From: Chrysogorgia sp. JL179-B06
Lineage: Eukaryota; Cnidaria; Anthozoa; Scleralcyonacea; Chrysogorgiidae
Reading direction: 5' to 3'
NCBI GenBank assembly: GCA_035772405.1
Contig: JAYKKM010000114.1
Span: forward strand, 1,583,501 to 1,647,500
Length of the DNA: 64,000 nt
Under the pieces are notes generated by a model. That model did no database searches. It was not told where the DNA came from and saw nothing but the letters and a program-made list of their open reading frames with translations. A program made the position numbers and the translations under genes. Position 1 is the stretch's first letter, and each line of letters opens with the position of its first letter. This document shows positions 59,950-64,000 of the stretch, piece by piece.

Positions 59950-60879
59950 AGAAGAATTCCCATCAACACTGGCAGTGCTGCCTCAGGAAATGATCAATCA
60001 GAGTTTTTGAGTGTTGATTGATACGTGTGAAGTCGGTTATAATCTGTTTTAGCCCAAGGTCTCTGGTTATGGATATAAAACGTTTAGTTGCGCCAGACCC
60101 ATTTCCCTTTTTCCAATCGAAATTTAAGTCGCCTGTTATTATAATTTCCTCTTGATGATCTCCTAAAGCATTTAACACTGCCTGTAGTTTTTCGATGTAC
60201 TGCGTGACTCATTCTCTGTATTTGGTGGGCGATAACAAGATGACAAAATAAAACCCTTGCTTTTCTCCGGCTTGATCTTTATCCAAAGCGCTTGTATTAC
60301 TTCTGCATCAAAGTCCAACAATTCTTCGTAATTTAAACCAGAGGCTATATAAACCAATATTCCACCTTGGCGACAGTTTACATCTCTTCTTACTCTAGAA
60401 TATCCTTCAATTTCGCAGTCATTAATATTTGAATCTAACCAGGTTTCATTTAGAGCGAGAACATGAGACGAACGGGTTTCACAAAATACTTTGACATCGT
60501 CCATCTTGTTTATTACGCTTCGTACGTTCAGATGGCATATTCTTACTCCCTTCTCATTTCTTAATTATATACTTTCATTGCATTAATTTGGACCAGGATT
60601 GAACTCCACATTTCCACTTGCTAAAAGCAAACCTACACATAAACAATACTCTTAAAATCTAATTTGCTCTGCGCCTGTCGATGACATCTCACCATATCGT
60701 TCAAGGTGACTGACTATAGAACATTTCGAGGCCAAAACGTTATCTTGATTTATCTTTGCTTCAATTGGCAGAATAGATTTAACTTCTAGAACATTCAAAT
60801 TTTCACATTGAGCTGTATTGAACAAGAACAATGCATAAATGTAGAGAACGAGTGCGACACCAGTTTGCCCAGCCGCCAT
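59950..60879 (-). mobile_element. LINE 5' part with signal-peptide-like start and NPGP motif
   Basis: On the minus strand, 60879-60652 begins MAAGQTGVALVLYIYALFLF-NTAQC, a good signal peptide, and runs to a stop. In another frame just downstream (about 60625-60580) is GLLLASGNVEFNPGP, a 2A-like motif with N in place of the usual D. The endonuclease start follows: HLNVRSVINKMDDVKVF, LALNETWLDSNINDCEIEGY, RRDVNCRQGGILVYIASG, ALWIKIKPEK, then ITGDLNFDWKKGNGSGATKR. It ends near 59950; no reverse transcriptase follows. Confidence 0.7.
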
Positions 60880-60964
60880 AGAAACGTCTTAAATCTTGGT
60901 GAAAATAAATCAAGAAGGAATTTCCTGGGATATACTTCATGGTAACAATACATATAGTCTCCCA

Positions 60965-61045
60965 CCATATTTTACGGTTATTATTAAGGTTATCGTTAGG
61001 ATTAGAGTTACGGTTACGGGTAGGGTTACGGTTAGGGGTATAAAA
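60965..61045. repeat. degenerate telomere-like repeat
   Basis: GGTTATCGTTAGGATTAGAG and TACGGGTAGGGTTACGGTTA-GGGG are imprecise TTAGGG-type hexamers. Similar tracts occur inverted at 40390-40505 and at 63825-63850 and 63955-63978. They are too irregular for an active telomere. Confidence 0.6.
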
Positions 61046-62670
61046 AACAGATGGAAACCCGGTCTAAGTGTTCCCATGAAGTATATACCAATTTCCTGAT
61101 GATCTATTGGTAATTGTTATACAAATTGCCATTTATAATTATTATGATGATACAGTACATACTTTTGTGGTAATCTGGGCGTTCCTTTTTAAACACAAGT
61201 TGGTAACACTTTGTGTGCAAAGCTTGCTTGATGATACCCCAGTACATGGTTTTCCACTGTTGTCTTCGATTTTGGCAACAAGTGAAAAATCTGAAAGTAA
61301 TAAAATACATATTCTTATTTATGCAACAAAAATAATGAATAGAAATATTAAAAGTTTCATAATTAAAGCTACTACAACAGCTAGACTATTACTTACCAAC
61401 TAGAAATACGTATACGCAACAACCCCTCGCCCAATTGCTGTTTGAAACTTACAGTACAGTACCTCTTTTAGTTCTAAATTACTTGAATTAGATAATGGCC
61501 ACTTTGCCAAACTACTGTAAATAAATTTCCAGTGGACAATATCTCTCAGTTTTGTATTGTCTGAATTTAATTGTTTCATAGGACATCAAAATAAATACAT
61601 GCAGCCCAATTAAACTTTTTAATTTTTGAGTGCAGCAACAGTATAGTGGGGGGGGGTCTACTGCTGTTTCTACCATCAATCCCTAAGAAAGAAATTACTT
61701 TTATCACAATATTGATGACTCACGAAATAATCAATGCAGTATTTTGTAGACACCAAAGGCTGTTGAAGGAAGAAACTGCATCTCTATCATACAATGAGTG
61801 TCCTTTAAAAAAATCAAATTCGTTCAAATGTCTACGGATGGCATGCATATAGTGCAAATGTATAGGGGCCCATTCAAATTAGATTTACTACGACGTATTA
61901 GGGATTCTAGTTCATTCTACTCTAATTGTTGGTGTGGATAGATTATATACAGTAAGTTGATAATTCTACCCACATTGGACTACTGTGATGTGGAGCTGGC
62001 AGGAATATGGATAACTAAATATTGATGGTCATAATCAGGTCTCTATGCATGTCAGGGAAACTGATCTTTCCTAAGTCGGGACTTGAAACTGATTGGTTAA
62101 TAGAAATCGCAAGTTTTGTACCTCTTGTATTAGAAGCAAGTTACATTGTGTAATGCTATATATTGATACCAGTGTTAGCATTGAAGGGGCTATCCTGTAT
62201 AAATATTATTGTATTATTATTATTATTAATACTAATAATAATAATGCATTAACAATAATACTACTAATAATAATGCCTAATGCAGATTACAGATACCATA
62301 TTTGCCAGGTAATAAAGCATATATATGGCATTGTGTACTATAGTATCTAAATTATATCACCATTCACATATATATTATAACCTATATTCAGAATGCCATG
62401 CCTAGTCTGCTTGTCGACAATGATCTAGCTAACACACATAGCCTGCGCTATAACACACATAGTGGTGTCAACAGACCCAATGTGAACATAATAATAACAA
62501 GCTGTATTTTACATTGACAGAATAAGTTGTGACCCACTAGGCCAGCTAAGTACTGTACGTCTAACATGTTCCATAATGGATGGAGTAATGTAAACACAGA
62601 TTATATATGGAATACATGCCAGTATACAAAACATGGACGTCAAGATCATATCGGCAGAAACATAATATTC
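61046..62670. other. no gene; microsatellites and a possible LINE scrap
   Basis: ATT/AAT microsatellites lie at 62208-62275. On the plus strand near 61955-62010, KLIILPTLDYCDVELAGIW resembles the LPxLDYCD segment of LINE reverse transcriptases, with no support around it. The rest shows nothing. Confidence 0.35.
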
Positions 62671-62671
62671 C

Positions 62672-62733
62672 TGGTTGAAAAAATTATAACCTTATTGCCA
62701 GTGACGGCCTCTAACCATTGAGCCATCGAGATT
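62672..62733 (-). other. tRNA-like SINE head, copy 1
   Basis: The minus strand reads TCGATGGCTCAATGGTTAGA followed by GGCCGTCACTGGCAATAAGG, resembling the D-arm/A-box (GGCTCAATGGTTAGAG) and anticodon arm of a tRNA. The T-arm is not convincing, so I take it as a tRNA-derived SINE rather than a tRNA gene. Confidence 0.4.
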
Positions 62734-62892
62734 CAGATGGAGAGGTTACAATGATGCACTGGTTCTAATGATATATGTACTGCCTATGCACAGCAGTTAC
62801 TATATATTTCAGTAATGACAAATGATTGGATGTGTTAATATATACACTGCTGTTATATCAATAGAATCAGTACATCAATGTAACCTCCATCT

Positions 62893-62965
62893 GAGTCTTG
62901 GTAGCTCAATGGTCAGAGCATATCTCACTGGAAATCAGAAAGTTATCCCTGTCCGGGACACAGAA
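62893..62965 (+). other. tRNA-like SINE head, copy 2
   Basis: TCTTGGTAGCTCAATGGTCA, then GAGCATATCTCACTGGAAAT-CAGAAAG and CCCTGTCCGGGACAC. An A-box (TAGCTCAATGG) is good, the anticodon arm would have loop CTGGAAA but carries a stem mismatch, and the B-box is weak. An AATAATAATAATAA tail follows at 62983, as in SINEs. 63000-63740 has no recognised gene. Confidence 0.5.
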
Positions 62966-63740
62966 TAATTTTTCTGAGGATATAATAATAATAATAAAGA
63001 CGTATTAGGAGCATTATACAATAGTCTCAATGCTCTTACAACAATATATTGTTAATTTTACTTATAAAACTAATCACAGTTTAATTATAAGATAAAGCCT
63101 ACTACATATATTACCACTATGAACAAGAAAATATTAATTTTAAAAAAAGGAAAAGATCTGTTGCAATACGTAACAAGGCCACCAGGTTCTCCTCAGTATG
63201 AAGAACCCCGCGAAGAACCAAACAAACAAAAAGGATAACGTGGACTGTTCAGAGCAAAACCACGGCGCGTGTTTGACAATGAGCTTGGTTGACAATCATC
63301 CATGTACTGTATTGTCTGTTTCCCCCCGAGCTCTCCCTTATTCCCTACAGCAGTGTGTATATTAAGTATTAACACTGACAAGTATACATAGTAATGCTTG
63401 TTTATTGCTACAAAATTGTTGGGTAGGCCTAGGTCATAAACACAGCAATAGTATGCATGTTTTTTCACCCTAAACTACTGTATATATAGGCTATAATTAT
63501 CAAGCATATAGTATTTATAATTTTAATCAAATAATAAACATGCAATTCCAAAATTTGTACTACCACTTACTATTCTGCAGTATTATAAAGAACAAATGGT
63601 ATATATTTTAAACAGGCTAGGACTGGCCATTGTGCCATCTTGTTATACATATATGTTTTGAAAATTCAAAAGTGTACAATTATTTAAATTACATTAAAAT
63701 TAGCGAGTCAAGTCAAAAAGTTAAACGATAAAGTGAAGGA

Positions 63741-64000
63741 ACTGAATGTAATGGCTATTCGTACGGTAGCCGTACGACGCTATAGTCTCTTAGAATTCAA
63801 CGAAATGCAGGTAAATATCACCAAAATCCTAAACCTAACCAAATTGCTAACCCTCACTGAACTGAACTGAACTGAAAGTAATGGCTATTCGTACGGTAGC
63901 CGTACGACGCTATAGTCTCTTATAATTCAACGAAATGCGGGTAAATATCACCAAAATCCTAAACCTAACCCTAACCAAAATGCAGAAAAGGCAAATTAAT
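63741..64000. repeat. 130-bp tandem repeat with palindrome and telomere-like motif
   Basis: Two units (63741-63870 and 63871-64000) are nearly identical. Each contains the hairpin TCGTACGG-TAG-CCGTACGA and ends in AAACCTAACC(CTAACC). ACTGAACTGAACTGAA lies at the junction. The array runs off the window's right edge, so copy number is unknown; it may be a satellite. Confidence 0.75.

Noticed and set aside
62893..62965. Functional tRNA gene
   Set aside because: The anticodon stem has a mismatch, the T-arm/B-box is degenerate and an AAT tail follows, so a SINE head is more likely.
63193..63468. Minus-strand frame as a gene
   Set aside because: The composition is plausible for the last 45 codons, but there is no recognised motif, start context or splice site.

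Overview
The window is animal DNA, AT-rich, with split genes (GT-AG introns), no operons and almost no uninterrupted host coding sequence. The mix of repeat families (Gypsy, copia, DIRS-like, Penelope-like, CR1/L2-like LINEs, hAT, Harbinger, Academ-like, MULE-type and other MITEs), a Nanos-type zinc finger and a small repeat carrying the motif CTGGCTAACGTCAGA point to a marine invertebrate, most likely a cnidarian. I cannot name the species. Most of the window is a stack of mobile elements inserted into one another, and several insertions can be resolved to the base from target-site duplications (TSDs).

Layout. 1-2178: minisatellites and short dispersed repeats. 2179-3115: two tandem minus-strand Nanos zinc-finger genes, one intact at the zinc fingers and one with a 2-base deletion. 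3152-4797: a compound foldback, a hAT-type MITE with an 8-bp TSD, and a large foldback. 5228-9501: two minus-strand Gypsy elements; one still has both LTRs but is internally deleted, and the other carries a TA-flanked MITE inside its protease. 9571-10400: a Harbinger transposase interrupted by a MITE with a perfect 31-bp inverted repeat. 10909-14039: Penelope-like copies bounded by inverted 3' ends, one split by a LINE. 14579-20640: a minus-strand SWIM/CXXC zinc-finger gene split by a full-length 4453-bp hAT element (16127-20579) with TSD ATCCTGCT.

20640-28900 is sparse: a Pif1-like helicase end, a small array of symmetrical 66/69-nt mini-exons, and isolated exons. 28930-31260: a decayed transposase-like gene with OTU peptidase and CXC motifs. 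31955-41829: a 9.9-kb element with ~200-bp inverted ends and two divergent genes, a multi-exon transposase (GDQLT motif, C2H2 finger) and a RecQ-like helicase; it fits the Academ/AcademH type. The helicase side has been invaded by a LINE, a 1700-bp MULE-type MITE with a 10-bp TSD, and a CCTATAGG-rich MITE. 41835-44826: a plus-strand Gypsy split by an AACGTT-rich element that holds a 252-bp hairpin. 45549-49010: the best-preserved LINE, with a single 1117-codon ORF (2A-like motif, PHD finger, endonuclease, reverse transcriptase). 50324-51876: another Gypsy 3' half. 52107-56240: a Ulp1-like protease end, a LINE start and a DIRS-like gag gene split by a copia element (53797-55953) with TSD CAAAA and an anticodon-half initiator-Met tRNA primer site. 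56365-60880: three further LINE remnants. 61000-64000: microsatellites, tRNA-like SINE heads and a 130-bp tandem repeat with telomere-like motifs.

No compact prokaryote-like defence or metabolic system is present. What the window mainly records is the order of insertion events. The possibly functional or new items are the Nanos pair, the RecQ/transposase element, the hAT with a slippery site exactly at its frame change, and the recurrent NPGP (2A-like) starts of retrotransposon proteins.
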